64,000 bases of DNA from contig JAMYHL010000023.1 in NCBI GenBank assembly GCA_025531455.1, forward strand, positions 1 through 64,000. The letters run 5' to 3'. Made by a program: the position numbers and the translations under genes. The DNA is from Apiotrichum sp. Y4204 (Eukaryota > Basidiomycota > Tremellomycetes > Trichosporonales > Trichosporonaceae). The notes under the pieces were generated by a model. It saw only the letters and a program-made list of their open reading frames with translations. It did not search any database and was not told the DNA's origin. Below, piece after piece: positions 51,975 to 63,536 of the stretch. Position 1 is the first letter of the stretch; every line of letters begins with the position of its first letter.

Positions 51975-52736
51975 GCCAGATGAAAGCGGCGGCGGGGGTG
52001 GAAGGAGGAAAGAGGAAGGGGGGTTGCCGGGGGAAGGGGGTGAGAGAGGGAGAGGGAGGGGTGGCGGTGGCGGAGGTGAGTGTGGGTGTGGGTGTGGGTG
52101 TGATGGTGATGGTGATGGTGATCAAATGGATAATGATGACGAGGAAGGCTGGATGGATGGCAGTGACAACAACAACGCGTCCTCCCAGAGTGCGCCTCGC
52201 CGCTCAGCCGCCCAGCCGCCACCCTGCACACCTTGCCCTGCCTTCCCTCCAGAGGGAAGACGCGCTATTTAGCACAGGGGGAAGACACGCAAAACATCCA
52301 AGTACCCACCCCCCCAACCCAATCCACAGCGCAGGAAACACCAACGGAACCAAACCAAACACGCGTTTACAATGCGCTGATCAGTGGCGAATGCCACACA
52401 CAGCTCATATTCATAACTCCGCTAATATGGATCTCGGCGTTATCTTCTCTCTGCCGCGTGGTGGTCGTCTGCCAGTCTAGCTGCCTGTTCGCTGCTCCGG
52501 TGCTGCTCGCTGTCGACGACGGCGAGCAAACCAAATCCATCGCACACCCCCGTTCCATTCCATTCTCACCTCTCTCCTATGCCTGCACTGCTGCCTTAGT
52601 AATCAATCACTACCACCATCTCCGTCGACATCCCCGGCAGCATCAGCATCAGCACCAACACAAACGCCAACACTCCCATCTCCAGTAACACAGGAATTAG
52701 CCCTCGTCCCCCGCCGCACACGCTCCAGATCTGAGC
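51975..52736. promoter_or_regulatory. Divergent NudE/BRE1 promoter
   Basis: 762 bp between head-to-head starts. The NudE side is G/A-rich on + (C/T-rich on its own strand) and includes GTGTGG and GGTGAT microsatellites at about 52,081-52,130. The BRE1 side is C/A-rich. ACGCGT cores occur at 52,175-52,180 and 52,371-52,376, neither in the GACGCGTC palindrome. Confidence 0.5.
52081..52130. repeat. GTGTGG and GGTGAT microsatellites
   Basis: Adjacent short tandem runs, GTGTGG-type then GATGGT/GGTGAT-type, in the NudE leader. Simple-sequence DNA. Confidence 0.8.
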
Positions 52737-55563
52737 ATGAACGCAGACCTCAAGAGGGTGCGCGAAAGCTCCTTGGACGGCGGGCCCTCTTCTTCAAAAC
52801 GCAGAGCACTCAGCACGGGCGGCACGTCCACATCCTCGTCGGCGCCCCAATCCCCCGCGGACACATCATGCGCGCCGCCGGGAGGAGCAGCGGCCGACGA
52901 CGATGACGGTCTCGAGGACTGGATGCGCGTCGTCGAGGCAAAACGCAAGGAAGCCATCTATCGCCAGATGCTCGAGTACCGCCGATCGACGCACCGTGAG
53001 ACTGCGCGGGCAAATGAGCTCGAGCGCCAGTGCCGCGCACACGAGAATATCCTCCGTAGTTTTGAGGCATGTTGGACTCAGGTGCGTAGCGATGGAAACC
53101 AGGGATATGCGTGAGGAATTGCTTGGATTGCTCATCCTCCACAGCTTGTGACCTCTGTCCGAGATCGAGCGGGGCGCTCCCCACCACCGTCTGATGAGTT
53201 GCTCGATTGTGAGTCGTGCGCGCAGTGCTTGCACGCTTTGCACCGCAAGCCTTAGTCATGCGCATTCCTCGTACTCACATCGCAGTCTCCATCAACACGT
53301 CTCGACCAAAGGAAGAAATAGACAGCGACCTACAATCACGCCTACAGGCCACATTGCGACTTGCAGCGGCATTGGCAGATGCTTCTGGGAAAAACTCGAG
53401 CATAGGTAGCGACTTGCAAAAACAGCTCGAGCGGTTGCAAACAGAAGCGAGCACATTGCGTGCAAGCTCTTCACAACTGCAAGCGCAGGTCGACGAGCTC
53501 TGCCAGTCGCGGGATACACATCTGCGTGATCTGCAACGCGCAGAGAAGCGCCTCGACCGCCAACGGATGGAGTTTGACAAGGAGCGCCAGGAGTGGAACA
53601 AGGTTCGCGAAGCGGAGGGGACACCAGCGTCGTCCAAACGCGTAGCCAATGGCTCTGGGCATTCCACCCCAAACGCCCGCGAGGTGACAGTAAAAGCAGA
53701 ACCCGTCGAGCCAGGAGCAGCAGGCTCCACGCTACCGGCGTCCTCTGCGGATAACGAGCGGATACAGGAGCTGGAGCAGATTGCAAAGAAGCGGGAGGAG
53801 CAGGTCGCCGCACTGCGGGCAGAGCATGTCGCCGCGACGCAGGAGCTCGACAAGTTGAAGGTCTTGGTGAGTGAAGATGGCTTCGTTGCGGCGGCTGCAC
53901 CACTCGCATGTCTAAGCAGCCCAATCCGTCTTCCCCCACTGACACTCAGGTGCAAAACCCATCCGAGGCGACCTTGCGTGATTCACCCTTCTTCCAAGTC
54001 TACCTCCAACAGCTCGCGACGCAGACGAGCAGAGCAGACGCGCTGCAGTCACGGTTTGACGCCTCTGAACAAAAGCTCGACCAGCTTCGTGACGCCAACC
54101 TCGAGTTTCGCGAAGCCGTGCTGGCTGAGGCGCGGACAGAGGCCGAGACGCTGCGGCAGCAGGTTGCGAAGAAGGACTCGGATCTTGCGCGTCTGCGTGG
54201 CCAGCGCGACGACATGAACGCGGAGCTGACCGAGCGCCGACTGCGTGAGGGCGACAAGATGCGCTTTGCGGAAGAGATGGAGGGACTGTGCAAGGCGCGC
54301 CAGGAGCGGATATCGCTCCTGACGTCCGAGGTCCGTCGTCTCAAGGGCAAGCTTGCGGCGCGGGACGGCGCGGAGGGCTACCTCGCGTTTCTCAAGGGCG
54401 AAGGCGGTATCGACGGCGACTACGTCAAGGCGCTCGAGGCCCGATCGACCGAGGCCAACGACAAGATTGCTGCGCTTTCGGCGCAGCTGGAGAAGCTTGC
54501 CGAGGGCGATGCCGCTGCCGCAGCAGCCGAGACCGCCATGCGCATCGAGTTGGAAGCCGTCCGCCGGTCGTTGGCCAAGTACGAGCGTGTCCTAGGACCC
54601 AACGCCGATGCTGCCGACGACGTCAAGGAACTCGCCGCGCGGCTGCAGCAGGAGACGGACGCCAAGACACAGCTCGAGCTCAAGCTCTCCGAGGCGGAGG
54701 CATCTACGGATGCCCTGTATGCCGAGGTGGAGGGCATTACCAAGCAGTGGGAGTCGCTTGAGCAAACCCTCCGCACCAAGGTGTTTGAGCTCAAGGACGC
54801 CGAGCTGCGCATGGCGCGCCTGACGACCGAGAAGGCCAAGGCGGACAACAAGTTCTACCAGGCGATGCGCACCAAGGAGGCGATCGACGCCGAGTGCAAG
54901 ACGGCGCAGCGGAGTGTCGACAAGCAGCAGAAGCTTCTTGAGCGCGCGCAGGAGGTGGAACGCGCCTTGACTGCACAAATTGTGGGTTACTGCACCTGAC
55001 TTGTACTAACCCTCAGGCGCAGCAGGACAAGGGCCTCACATCGCTCAAGAACACGGGCCTCGACCTCCAGACGCAGCTCGCCACGGTGTCGTCTGAGAAG
55101 GCGCAGCTCGAGCAGAGGCTGCAACGGAGCCAGACTGCGCTCGCCGAGGCGCAAGCACTCGCGCACATGCGTGTCGCCGAGGCGGCGGCGGACAAGGCGG
55201 CGCTGTCAAAGGTGCAGGACGAGCTGGAGACGACGGAGCGCACACTTGCCAAGATGCGCGCCAAGCAGGAGGCGCTCATGTCCGCTGCGGCGGGCAGCGC
55301 GACGACTGCTCGCGAGATGCAGATCCGGGAGGAGCGCGAGAAGCTTTTGGTGAGTGAATGGCTGGTCTACATTATCCTGACGGCAGAAACTCCTGCGCTG
55401 CTCGTGCTGCGAGCTCAACTTCAAGCAGCAGGTGATCACCAAGTGCATGCACACGTTCTGCAAGGAGTGTCTCGACCAGCGCATCGCGTCGCGACAGCGC
55501 AAGTGTCCCGCGTGCGGTCTGGCGTTTGCCAAGGAGGACTGCCAGACGCTGTACTGGCAGTAG
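52737..55563 (+). CDS. BRE1: Bre1, histone H2B E3 ubiquitin ligase
   Basis: Exons 52737-53081, 53145-53208, 53286-53866, 53950-54981, 55017-55349 and 55387-55563, 843 aa. The start resembles Bre1 (MNADLKRVRESS, Ser-rich, then LEDWMRVVEAKRKEAIYRQMLEYRR). Almost all the rest is coiled coil. The C-terminus is the Bre1 RING: Cys790, Cys793, Cys805, His807, Cys810, Cys813, Cys825, Cys828, ending ASRQRKCPACGLAF and LYWQ. Bre1 with Rad6 monoubiquitinates H2B, which is needed for H3K4/K79 methylation. The first RING pair is CSCC rather than the commoner CPxC. Each intron is 35-83 nt, and the final exon carries the RING alone. Confidence 0.94.
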
Positions 55564-55962
55564 AGATAGAGGTAGAGTGGGTAGAGTCGAGCCACTTGGT
55601 GGCGGCATGTAGTAGTATGCGATGACACTGAGCTGCGATGGCGCGATGAGTGGCGAGAGGAGCGTCAGGGACGGGGAGCAGAGTGTTACGTCGGGGACGG
55701 CCATGGATCCGGGGGCCAGGTGCGTAAGCGGAGCCCAGTGAAGGCCGAGGTCGGGACGCTGAGTCGCCGGCCGCCGAGGTCCAGAAAGCCAAGAGACCAG
55801 GCGCTCGAGCTCAACGCCGCCGGCAACGCTATCAGTGATATCAGTGGCGGCCATCAGGCCATCTGTAATTACTCTTTTGTACCTCTGTTCTGAGAAGCAC
55901 GGGTCGAAAACACAAAAGCAAAAGCAGTGATGGAAACTGTCCTGCGGCGGAGACCCGGGGAC

Positions 55963-56004
55963 GGGAATAGAACCGGCCCGATGTCCGGTTATCGTGAGAT
56001 TCCC
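55963..56004. other. Nested inverted repeat, possible structured RNA
   Basis: GGGAAT (55,963-55,968) pairs with ATTCCC (55,999-56,004), and inside it ACCGG (55,972-55,976) pairs with CCGGT (55,985-55,989). A two-part stem with short internal loop results on either strand. On the minus strand GGTTCTATTCC resembles a tRNA B box, but no acceptor stem or complete cloverleaf can be built. Confidence 0.35.
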
Positions 56005-57019
56005 ATTGTTCAATACATAGACAATGCACGATGCTCAAGACAGAGCGCGACAATGCTGCACGTGTCGAGCGCGGGCCGCGGGCCGCGGGCGGAGGCGACG
56101 CGATCGGGACGGCCGGCCCAGGAACTGAGCTGAGCACAGAACAGACATGTGCGTCTCGACTGTACCTGGACAAATAGGTTACTACCAGAGTACCAGAGTA
56201 CGCCGCCTAATTTATAAACAAGAAATGCAGAGGCACGCCGGGCACCACAAGACCACAGGATCACAGGATCACAGGACTGATACTTTAGGCGATACGCCAT
56301 TGCGTGCCATTGCGCGGGCTTAGCCTGGCACTCGCGCGTTCCTCGGCATGATTCAGTACGGTCGTGAGGTTGAGCCCGGACCGAGCGCCGAGCGGGCCGA
56401 ATACACAGATACAGGGGATCTCGTGCGTTGCGAGGGTGCGTGCGAGATCAGAAAAGCAGCCATCGCAAACAGATAGCGCCGCGCGCAGCTAGCTCTGCAC
56501 GTGCATGCGGTGCGGTATGCCGCACTGAGCGCACATGCGGCGCTAAGGGGGCCACTCAGGAGGCCAGGAGGAGAGTGTTCGAGGGAGCACCAGACAAAGA
56601 TGATTATGGCATTTCTCATCGCATCGCATCCCGGCGGTCGGGTGGGTCGAGTTTTCCCGATAAGCCACCGGCGGCACCCTCCTCCCCCTTTGGGCCCTGG
56701 GGCATTAAGCTCTGTTTTCGCTGCAATCGCTCCGCTCGGCAGCCCAGCACCTCGCAGCTCGCGGCTCACAGCAGCTCGGACTGCTCGGGCCGTAGTCCGT
56801 AGGGACCGTAGTCTATAGCCCACAGTCCGGACAGTCCCCGTCATTAATGTCCCTGAAAGAGGTAAACAGCGGCCGCGGGCCCAGCGCGATAAGAGCCACG
56901 ACCAGTTGAGATTGAGAGAATGGCACACCCAAAAATTGCAGGGACCAAGAATGTGAGTAGTGGGTCGGGTTTTAATCGTGTATGACGCGTTCTTGGCTCC
57001 AAATGGTGGATTTTTGCTT

Positions 57020-57022
<3 letters not shown>

Positions 57023-57050
<28 letters not shown>
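57023..57050. repeat. T(28) homopolymer
   Basis: An uninterrupted run of 28 T in the BRE1-arrestin intergenic space. Length may be unreliable in an assembly. Confidence 0.9.
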
Positions 57051-58327
57051 GGTGACTCGCTGTTCTCGCTGTGCTTGCTGTGATACGCTCTCCGCAGTCT
57101 GCGGCTGTGGAGCGTGGAACAGCGACAGCGGTGCCAGAGAAGCAAAGCGGAGTCGATGTCCGCCCGTCTGCGGTGCGGAGCGTTGTTGCGGAGTGTTATC
57201 TATGCAGGGAATACCAGAGGAGAAGGGGACTGGCCAGACTGGTCCGCGTCGGGGTGTTTTTATCTGGAACACAACAGGACAAGCAGGACAATTTTTCTTT
57301 GGGCCACCAACACGGTGCGAGTCGACGACGATGGCGAGGACGGGCCGCCGCAGGGCAGCGTGTTTGCGTGCTGCGGAAGACAGCGGTGCATGTGGAGATT
57401 GCTCGTATCGCGAGAGATGCGAGGACGTGGATGTATGCATATAGATCTATCAGCGTGTTTGTTTGTCTTCTCTCACCGCCGTTCTCATCTCACCATCGAC
57501 CACCATTTACCATCCCCTCTCGCACTGATCCCATCGCCATCGCATTGTCTGATCGCACCGACCTCCTCCTCTAGGCTTCGCATCTGCTTTGTTCTGCTGG
57601 AACACCACCACATCGGAACCTTTACACCATTTGGAGTGGAGCCGCGCTTTCCGCATTCTCTAAAGCTCTAATCTCGGTGGCGTCATTTCTCTGGGTGGAG
57701 CCTCCAGGAGTTGGACCGCTGGGACAAAAAAGTTCTTTTGACTTGTTGTCTTTTGCGCGTTCCTCAGCCTCAAACATTTTGACATCGATAATCGACCTAT
57801 CCATCCTCATCCTCCATTCCAAGCTGTTCCACTCCCCGGATTGCAGCTTGGTCATCACCTTTGCCCGAAGCAGTGCATCAACAAGAGACAAAGTAGACGA
57901 CGACTCGGCGAATCGAGGCCTGGACTTGTCTTATCCGGCCAGGACACAACAGGACAAATACCGGTATCGGAGCCACGGACAGTGATTACGGCCGAGATCA
58001 TCTCATCATTCCATTCACATTCATTCATTTCTTCTGAACTGTCTGTCATCATCCTCTCTCTTCTTCCACTCCACTTCCAATCGCCATTGCCCCGGAACAC
58101 TCCTCTCAACTTATTGCAGCACATATCTCCTGTGTTTTGCTGTTCTCTCCCCCTCTCTCCATTTACTCCCTCTGTTGTCGTGATTCTCAACAGCGAGCAA
58201 CCCGCATCAGATTATCGCATACACTTCCACTGCACATCTCTCCGCGATCCCTCGCCCGCCGCGCGTCACGTACTCGCGCCCCGTCCTCATCGGCCACCGG
58301 GCACACCACACCCTCCCCACCATCACA

Positions 58328-61300
58328 ATGCCGTCCACCATGCCATCAATGCCATGGCGCTCAAGTACCGGCTCATCGTCGCGGGCCGTCTCGCGACCCG
58401 GGTCGCGCACCGCATCGCCATCTCTCACCGCTACTCATCTCCATGCCCCCGGCCACGACCCGCTCACAGAGTACTTCTCCATCGGCAGCCACGCAGGAAG
58501 CACAGTCGAAACGCCCACATCCCTCCCCACTACCCCCAGCACAGCGACCAACACGACCACCATGGGCGCGACATCCTCGTGTCTCATCAACCCCAACACC
58601 AGCGGGCCGCCACAACCATCCGCGACGGCGGCGTCGCCCCTCGAAATCTTCCTCGACCAGGACCACTACGTCCTCCGCGGACAGGGCGCCGACATGGCCC
58701 CAGCATATCTCGCCGGTCATGTCTCGCTCTTCCTCGCCGAAAGCACAAACATCAAGGACATCACAATGACCCTTACCGGCAAGGCAAAGGTCCACTTTAA
58801 CGAAGGATCAAGGTGAGTACTAATGCTGAGGGGAGGGGTGTTGTATTCTGCCCAGGTTATGGTGCGTGAGCGGGCGGGATCGGGGCTCTGGGCTTCATCG
58901 CATCTGGCAGCGAGCATGCAGTCGTCCTTCTCCGGATCATTGCGCTCGCCGTTGGGGCAGGAAGCACTTTCATGGCACAGATCGGCATGTTCTGTCTCGC
59001 CTGTCGGGGTATCCGACGAGCAGCGGACGTCACTGCTGTGTGCTCCATGGTGCTATGCTTCCATTCAGCTATCCGGCTCCCTGCTACCCGCTGTCCACTT
59101 GTGCTGGCTGCAGCTAGCTGTCCGCGGCACGGTGTTCTCTGTCATGGATTTCCAGCATGAAATGGATGCTGGTGGGTCCCGCGGTCCCGATGACAGACTA
59201 GTTTTTATTCCCGGATGGCCGGCGGCCGCAGTGTAATCATTCATTTTTCGTGTGCCAGCCAGCTTCAAGCATACAGCAGCACAGCCCGCAGCCCGCGGCG
59301 CACAGGCTTATCGCGCTACGTGCTATCCCCGAGCAGGCCGAGACATGCTTGGGGTGGCGTCGTGAAGCTCTGCGCCACCACCCGATCACGGCACCCTCCT
59401 GTCGGGTGTGGGTGCATCATCACGACATCCCCATGATAACCGTGATGGAATTGTCGTCGTGGTCTCTTGCATCTCATCACCGCTTCGCGGCGATTCCTCC
59501 CAGATCTCCTTCCCGTTTCGGTTTTCCATACTCACACACAGCCATTCCCACACACACAATGTTGTCCAGAACGATTGGACGTTTCTCGAGGGCAACAGAC
59601 GGCATACGCACACATTGAAAGCCGGGATCCACACCTTTCCGTTTGCATTTACGCTCGAGGGCACGCTTCCGTCGAGCGTGACGACTCCCGGCGGTGATGG
59701 CAAGGTCGAGTACAAGCTCCGCGCGTCCGTTGTGCGCGCGGGCCTTGGCGGCCTGTCCTCGACGCTTGGCTTCAACAACCTGACAGCGACGCGCATCTTT
59801 ACCATTTCCCGCATGTTCACCCCCGAGGCGCTCGAGTTCAACCAGACGCTCGAAATTGAGAACACATGGCCCGGCAAGATCATGTACTCTATCACGCTTC
59901 CGTTCAAGGCGTACGCTGCGGGAGACAGCATTCCCGTCATCCTCAAGTTTATGCCCATCGCCAAAGGCGTGCGCGTGCTGAGCGTCAGGTCAGAGCTCAA
60001 AGAGTACTCGACCGTCTGGACGCGCGGCTCGTCCCATGCGCTCTCCCGAAACGCGATTTCCGTCAAGCATGAGATTCACGGCTCGCACGCGGTGGTGGTA
60101 GACCAGGAAACGACCAGGCCGCCCCAGCACTGGACTGGGCCGCGCGAGACCGAGTGGAGAGATGTTGCCGGCTCGGCACCTGTTCCCACTCCTCCGCGTG
60201 GATCCCAGACACCCGAGGAGGAGGCTGGAGGCTCCGGTGTGCTCACTCCCGAGCAGCAGGAGCAGATGGCGGGTGACGACGAGGTATGCACCTCACTCAC
60301 GATCCCGATTCCCCCATGGACAACCCCCTCGCACTCCATTAAGCCCGTACAGATGGTGCACAAGATCAAGTGGTCGTGCGCAATCGCCAACCCGGACGGG
60401 CACGTTAGCGAGCTGCGGTGCGCGCTGCCCATCTGCATTCTCGACCACCGCCTGCTTGCCGAGGCACGCATGTTTGGTGCGCCGGCCCGCAACCTCATGA
60501 TGGGCACGGCCGTCGAGGAGGGCCAGCAGGTCGACCTCCCAAGCTACAGCAATCACGTCTATGACCGCGTAGCGGTACCGGAGGCCGCCGGCTCCAGCGG
60601 ATTCTCCCTACGGAGCGCACTCCAAACCCCGGAACACACACCGCCGCACTCGCGCCCATCGAGCCCCGGTCAGAGCCGCCGCCCGTCAAACGACGACCTG
60701 CCCCCGCGCCGCCAGCTGACCGACCACGAGGCAGCAATGCTGCGCAACCTTTCGATGAGCGCACATGGACCGTCAGCACACTCGTCGCGTTCCAATTCCG
60801 GGCACGTTTCCGGACACGCGTCTCCTCCCGGCCAAGACGCAGGGCGCGATTCCCGCGGCGGGAGCCGTGGTGGCTCGCGCGCCGGCTCCCGTGCAGGCTC
60901 GCGCGCATCGAGCCCCGAGCGCCATCACGACGACCGCTCGGAGCGTCGCGGCGGCGGCCTCTCAAACCTCCTCCATTTCCCGCAGAACCTCAAGCCTCTC
61001 GCCGTGCTGAGCAACAAGAACTCTGCGCCGATCCTGCGGAACGCGTCCGGCGCCTCCACACCACAGAGCAACGGCTCGGCATCCGTCAGCGCAAGTCCGC
61101 GCACCTCGTTGTCGTTCTCGCATCTCCCCAACGCTGCTCTTCCTGAAAGGGAACGCAGTTCAAGCGTGGCCTTTGCGCCGTCTAGTCTGCGGAACGGCAC
61201 GCGCAGCCGGAGCGGGACGGCCGGCTCGGGGCGCGAGAACGACGAGGCGTATGGCGAGAGTCTCTCCCGCGTGCCGAGCTACGGTGACGAGGCGCAGACA

Positions 61301-61420
61301 ACGTTTGTCGTGCCCCTCGACCCGACGCTGCCTACGTATATCGACAGCCAGGCGATGGAGCGCCAGCGCAGTGATGCGAGCCCGTCCTCCCATGACCATG
61401 GGCACGAGATTGAGGCCTGA
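58328..61420 (+). CDS. ROD1: Arrestin-related trafficking adaptor, ROD1/creD type
   Basis: Exons 58328-58812 and 59542-61420, 787 aa. After a Ser/Thr-rich start comes the arrestin-N fold (PLEIFLDQDHYVLRGQG ... ITMTLTGKAKVHFNEG, then HTLKAGIHTFPFAFTLEGTLPSSV), and then arrestin-C (TLEIENTWPGKIMYSITLPFKAYAAGDSIPV ... IPIPPWTTPSHSIKPV, ELRCALPICILD). The tail is Ser/Pro/Arg-rich. Two LPxY motifs, LPSY (494-497) and LPTY (758-761), would bind WW domains of an Rsp5/NEDD4 ubiquitin ligase. ROD1/creD adaptors direct ubiquitination and endocytosis of sugar and other transporters and take part in carbon regulation. The one intron is 729 nt, the longest in the window, and sits inside the arrestin-N domain. 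Confidence 0.9.
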
Positions 61421-61664
61421 GTAGAAGAATTACAGCAATAAAATTACAGCAGTACATTAGACCGCATTGTATAGTAGAGCATGTCACGCATTGATATAAA
61501 TTGAAAGTGATAAGGGAGCAGCAAAATGACTTGGTTGACTGTTGTTGGCCGTTGGCGGTCTAGAACACGGCGTTAGAGCCAAACGCACCGCATCCATGTC
61601 GCGGCTCGACACTACGGTCTCCGATTTGTACATCTAGGTCCATACACATATCGTACAACACATC
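61421..61664. other. Convergent 3' space
   Basis: 244 bp between the arrestin and THOC5-like stop codons; A/T-richer than the flanks, nothing recognisable. Confidence 0.6.
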
Positions 61665-62185
61665 CTACGCGGCCGGCGCACCAGCCGGCACGTCCTCGGC
61701 CATCTCATCCCCGCCCTCGGGTTTTTCCTTGTCGGCTTCCTTCTTCTCCTCCTCCCGCGGCGCAGAGGGCACACGCACGACATCGCGGATCTTGGTCGCC
61801 ATCGCGGTCGATGTCTGGGGTGGTCAATGCAATTCCCGCCGTAACTATTACTACCCACCTTTGCATAGTCTCGGAGCCACACGTCGACGGCATCAAACTT
61901 TGCTTTCACCTCGCGCCGGGCACGCACGAGGCCGTCCCGCTCCGCCGTGAGGCCCGCGAGACGCTCTTCCGCCGCGAGCACGGCCGCAAGCTCAGACTCG
62001 AGGCGGAGCGTTATGAGCGCATAGTGCCGCGCCTCGGGATCAGATGCTGTTACATGTCAACAAATGCAACAAATGCACAGGCAATACAGCACTCACGCAG
62101 ACTGGAAACCACCTCTTCTGGTGCAGAGGCAAGCACGCCCTCTTCGTCCGGCAGCTCCATGGACTCGTACATCGGTCTTTGGAAT

Positions 62186-62216
<31 letters not shown>

Positions 62217-62606
62217 TCCAAAGTATCCTCACTCATAGTCCATACACCGCGCCATCTCGTCTCGCACACGGGCAAGCTCGTACTCTGCCGTCCTGAGCCC
62301 AACATCAACATTATCGAGGTGTGCGCGCGCCTCGGCCGCTCCGGCGCGAGAGGCATTGAGGAGGACCTGCGCGGCGCGGTTGGCGCCCCGCGCGTGGGCC
62401 GCGCGCACGGGGAGAGGAAGAGAGGTGGCGGAGAGGACGGAGAGGTGCGCGCGGGGGTCGGCCGGGAGCGGGTCGGGGAGCGGGAGGAGGAGGAGTGGGT
62501 CGAGGGGCGAGGCGTCGGCGATTGTTGGGGGGAGCATTCTTGTTTGACGATGCGGTGATGGCGAGAGTGGTGTTGATGATGTCTTTTGTTCATTGCCGAG
62601 AGACAT
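61665..62606 (-). CDS. THOC5-like THO-complex subunit
   Basis: Leftward: exons 62606-62233, 62176-62097, 62046-61859 and 61814-61665, 263 aa. It is almost all helical: an Ala/Leu/Arg-rich region with LDNVDVGLRTAEYELARVRDEMARCMDYE (matching the THOC5 signature of a conserved helix followed by a Cys-x-(D/E)-(F/Y) turn), an acidic PMYESMELPDEEG, then DPEARHYALITLRLESELAAVLAAEERLAGL and a second coiled coil, ending in an acidic tail. THOC5 belongs to the THO/TREX mRNA-export complex. A later Met (62,537) would shorten it to 240 aa. The THOC5 assignment is moderate; another THO or coiled-coil protein is possible. Intron 1 contains a 27-nt homopolymer. Confidence 0.75.
62190..62216. repeat. A(27)/T(27) homopolymer in THOC5-like intron 1
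   Basis: 27 A on the + strand, so a T(27) tract in the transcript, placed between the donor GTGAGG and the branch/acceptor region GCTGATTCCAAAG of a 56-nt intron. It acts as an extreme polypyrimidine tract upstream of the branch point. Confidence 0.9.
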
Positions 62607-62823
62607 GTCGACCTTGGAGCAAGATGAGGACAGAATGGAGAATCTGAAAATATCACGTGGTACACACGCTTAAAAAACGTGGAAATGTCCCCGATCCAGC
62701 CCTCGAATTCCTCAATTCCCTCAATCCCCTCCATCTCTTCATCTTCTCCGACTTTTCCTCCCCTCCCCATCAATCCACCTCTGCTCGCCATCACCCCCCC
62801 CCCCCCCCCCCAACACCCAAGCC
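62607..62823. promoter_or_regulatory. Divergent THOC5-like/mL43 promoter
   Basis: 217 bp between head-to-head starts. It contains an 18-nt C tract at 62,794-62,811, only 12 bp before the mL43 ATG. Confidence 0.6.
62794..62811. repeat. C(18) homopolymer before mL43
   Basis: Eighteen C on the + strand just upstream of the mL43 start codon, in the expected 5' leader. Confidence 0.9.
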
Positions 62824-63440
62824 ATGCCCCCACGCGTCCCCACCTCCCTCCCGCGGCTCGGCTCCGTCCCCGTATCGGGATATCGCGCCTTCCTCCCGCC
62901 GCTCCGCAAGCTCATCTTCGACTACGACGCGGACGCACCGGCCCAGCACGGACTCAGGTCGTACCTCGCCAAACCGCTGTTGGAGATGGCGAAGGAAAAC
63001 CCCGAGGTGGAGGTTGTCGTGCGCAAGATGAAGCGCGGGACGGCGGCCGTCGTTCGTGGACATTATGGTGCGTGTGGGAAACCTAATGAGCTGGTGGTGT
63101 GATATAGCTGTTTTTCGTCTTCTTAGCTTACACCAGTCTCGGGCCGTGACAAGGTCATTTGCGTTAACAACCTCGAGGCGAACCAGGTCGCCAACAAGGT
63201 ACGTTGCGGGCGGCGAGCGCAACGAGCGTCGACGCAATTCACAGCTGTTACCTTTGTCCAAACGGCCACTCCCACTTGCCACTGACACCCCAGGTCCAGC
63301 TACTCCTGCACTCTTCTGGCGCCAAGCTCAAGCCGCTCAAGAACCTCACGCTCGAGGCCGGCCCCGGCGGCGAGGCTGCGCGTGGCATCTGGTCGGCGCT
63401 GCACGACGCCGCCAAGCCCGCCGGCACGTACCGCATCTAA
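62824..63440 (+). CDS. MRPL51: Mitochondrial ribosomal protein mL43
   Basis: Exons 62824-63067, 63137-63198 and 63294-63440, 150 aa, the normal size of fungal mL43/MRPL51. Diagnostic features are RKLIFDYDADAPAQHGLRSYL near the start, ENPEVEVVVRKMKRGTAAVVRGHYVSGRDKVICVNN (thioredoxin-like fold of the L51/S25/CI-B8 family), and LLLHSSGAKLKPL. It belongs to the mitochondrial large ribosomal subunit. The N-terminus lacks a long cleavable presequence, as is common for this protein. Introns are 69 and 95 nt. Confidence 0.93.
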
Positions 63441-63536
63441 TGGACGGAGGACTGTACTTATCACGACGCATATGCATACACTACTTGGTGCCTCAAGCGC
63501 AAGCAAAACGCCAAGGCCCTATTATACGGTATTGGT
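63441..63536. other. Convergent 3' space mL43/TBCD
   Basis: 96 bp between two stop codons; nothing recognisable. Confidence 0.6.

Larger units (their letters stand above)
55564..58327. other. Intergenic BRE1-arrestin; arrestin promoter and leader at right
   Basis: 2.76 kb without a supported gene. It contains a nested perfect hairpin at 55,963-56,004, a 28-nt T tract at 57,023-57,050, and from about 57,450 a C/T-rich stretch that is likely the arrestin leader. Short open frames (for example 57,071-57,574 and 57,841-58,800) have the low-complexity composition of that DNA and no family resemblance. Confidence 0.55.

Noticed and set aside
55930..56010. Possible minus-strand tRNA
   Set aside because: GGTTCTATTCC resembles a B box, but the T stem has a mismatch, position 57 is not a purine, and no matching acceptor stem or A box exists at the right distance.
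60283..60350. Possible intron (GTATGC ... TACAG) in the arrestin gene
   Set aside because: The segment encodes the conserved arrestin-C motif IPIPPWTTPSHSIKPV in frame, so it is coding.
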